Source: an uncultured Gammaproteobacteria bacterium (GTDB taxonomy: Bacteria; Pseudomonadota; Gammaproteobacteria; Enterobacterales; Psychrobiaceae). From it: DNA of 43,632 nt. Position numbers and translations under genes: made by a program. The notes beneath the pieces are model-generated. The model saw only the letters and a list, made by a program, of their open reading frames with translations, was not told where the DNA came from and searched no databases. The stretch is taken from assembly GCA_937139475.1 (NCBI GenBank), contig CAKZQF010000207.1, forward strand, positions 1 to 43,632, read 5' to 3'. Shown here piece by piece: positions 43,577 to 43,632 of this stretch; the first letter of the stretch is position 1, and each line of letters begins with the position of its first letter.

Positions 43577-43632
43577 ATTTGAACCCCCGTCCGAAAAACC
43601 TACATCCTTGGTACTACATGTTTAGTCATGTC
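43561..43632 (-). ncRNA. ssrA: tmRNA (ssrA), 3' part only
   Basis: Only the last 72 bases of tmRNA are in the window; the rest lies beyond the right edge. On the minus strand the T-arm (GGGGG-TTCAAAT-CCCCC) and the acceptor 3' strand ending GCCTCCACCA are clear, preceded by the GACATGACTAAACATGTAG stem typical of gammaproteobacterial tmRNA. tmRNA frees stalled ribosomes and tags the nascent protein. Its 3' end is a common integration site for tyrosine-integrase elements, and the element keeps the gene's end and terminator intact. Confidence 0.9.

Overview
The window looks like about 43.6 kb of chromosome from a marine gammaproteobacterium, most likely of the order Alteromonadales (Shewanella/Thalassotalea/Colwellia-like). 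This rests on moderate A+T content, oligopeptidase B, a large M1 peptidase, a GlyGly-CTERM-type anchor protein, a PEP-CTERM protein, an NfeD/slipin operon and a gamma-type tmRNA 3' end. No species call can be made from sequence reading alone.

Left edge (1-2855): part of a mobile element, with a lipoprotein gene and a large serine recombinase whose 5' end lies next to the start of ada. Core block (2856-25775): ada, a CHASE3/HAMP-like/GGDEF diguanylate cyclase, a surface-anchored protein, oligopeptidase B, an M1 peptidase, a YjbR protein and a PEP-CTERM protein. These are followed by an apparent operon of adaptor, ABC ATPase, two FtsX/MacB-type permeases, a sigma-54 response regulator and a histidine kinase (12025-19415). 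Then come a DnaQ-like exonuclease, a membrane protein/lytic transglycosylase pair, a GNAT acetyltransferase, an nfeD-slipin-SDR-VOC operon and a YbaK-type deacylase.

Right block (25850-43632): an accretion island at the 3' end of ssrA (tmRNA), of which only the last 72 bases are in the window. Four older, decayed copies of the ssrA 3' end and its flank lie near 27.6, 28.16, 32.15 and 34.94 kb, plus a possible terminator-only remnant at 25.86 kb. They divide the region into intervals holding a few genes each: lipoproteins, secreted proteins, a hemerythrin, an HD-GYP protein and a large Ig-like lipoprotein. The rightmost and youngest interval is a satellite-like element: tyrosine integrase, a small gene, AlpA, a DUF927 primase-helicase, a candidate origin with repeated heptamers, and a wrecked type I restriction locus in which the 5' end of hsdM is joined to the 3' half of hsdR, which also has an in-frame amber codon.

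The most notable finding is regulatory. Two secreted-protein genes in the island (29127-29726 minus and 30659-31213 plus) each carry a -24/-12 (sigma-54) promoter preceded by the same two-box upstream motif, (C/G)TGTTCAC-N14-GTGTTCA(C/T). The motif lies exactly 59 bp from the promoter in both cases. The core ABC/two-component operon also has a sigma-54 promoter and three phased GTGTTC-like boxes upstream, and it encodes a sigma-54 activator. The inference is that this activator, or a relative, controls both the operon and island-borne secreted proteins.
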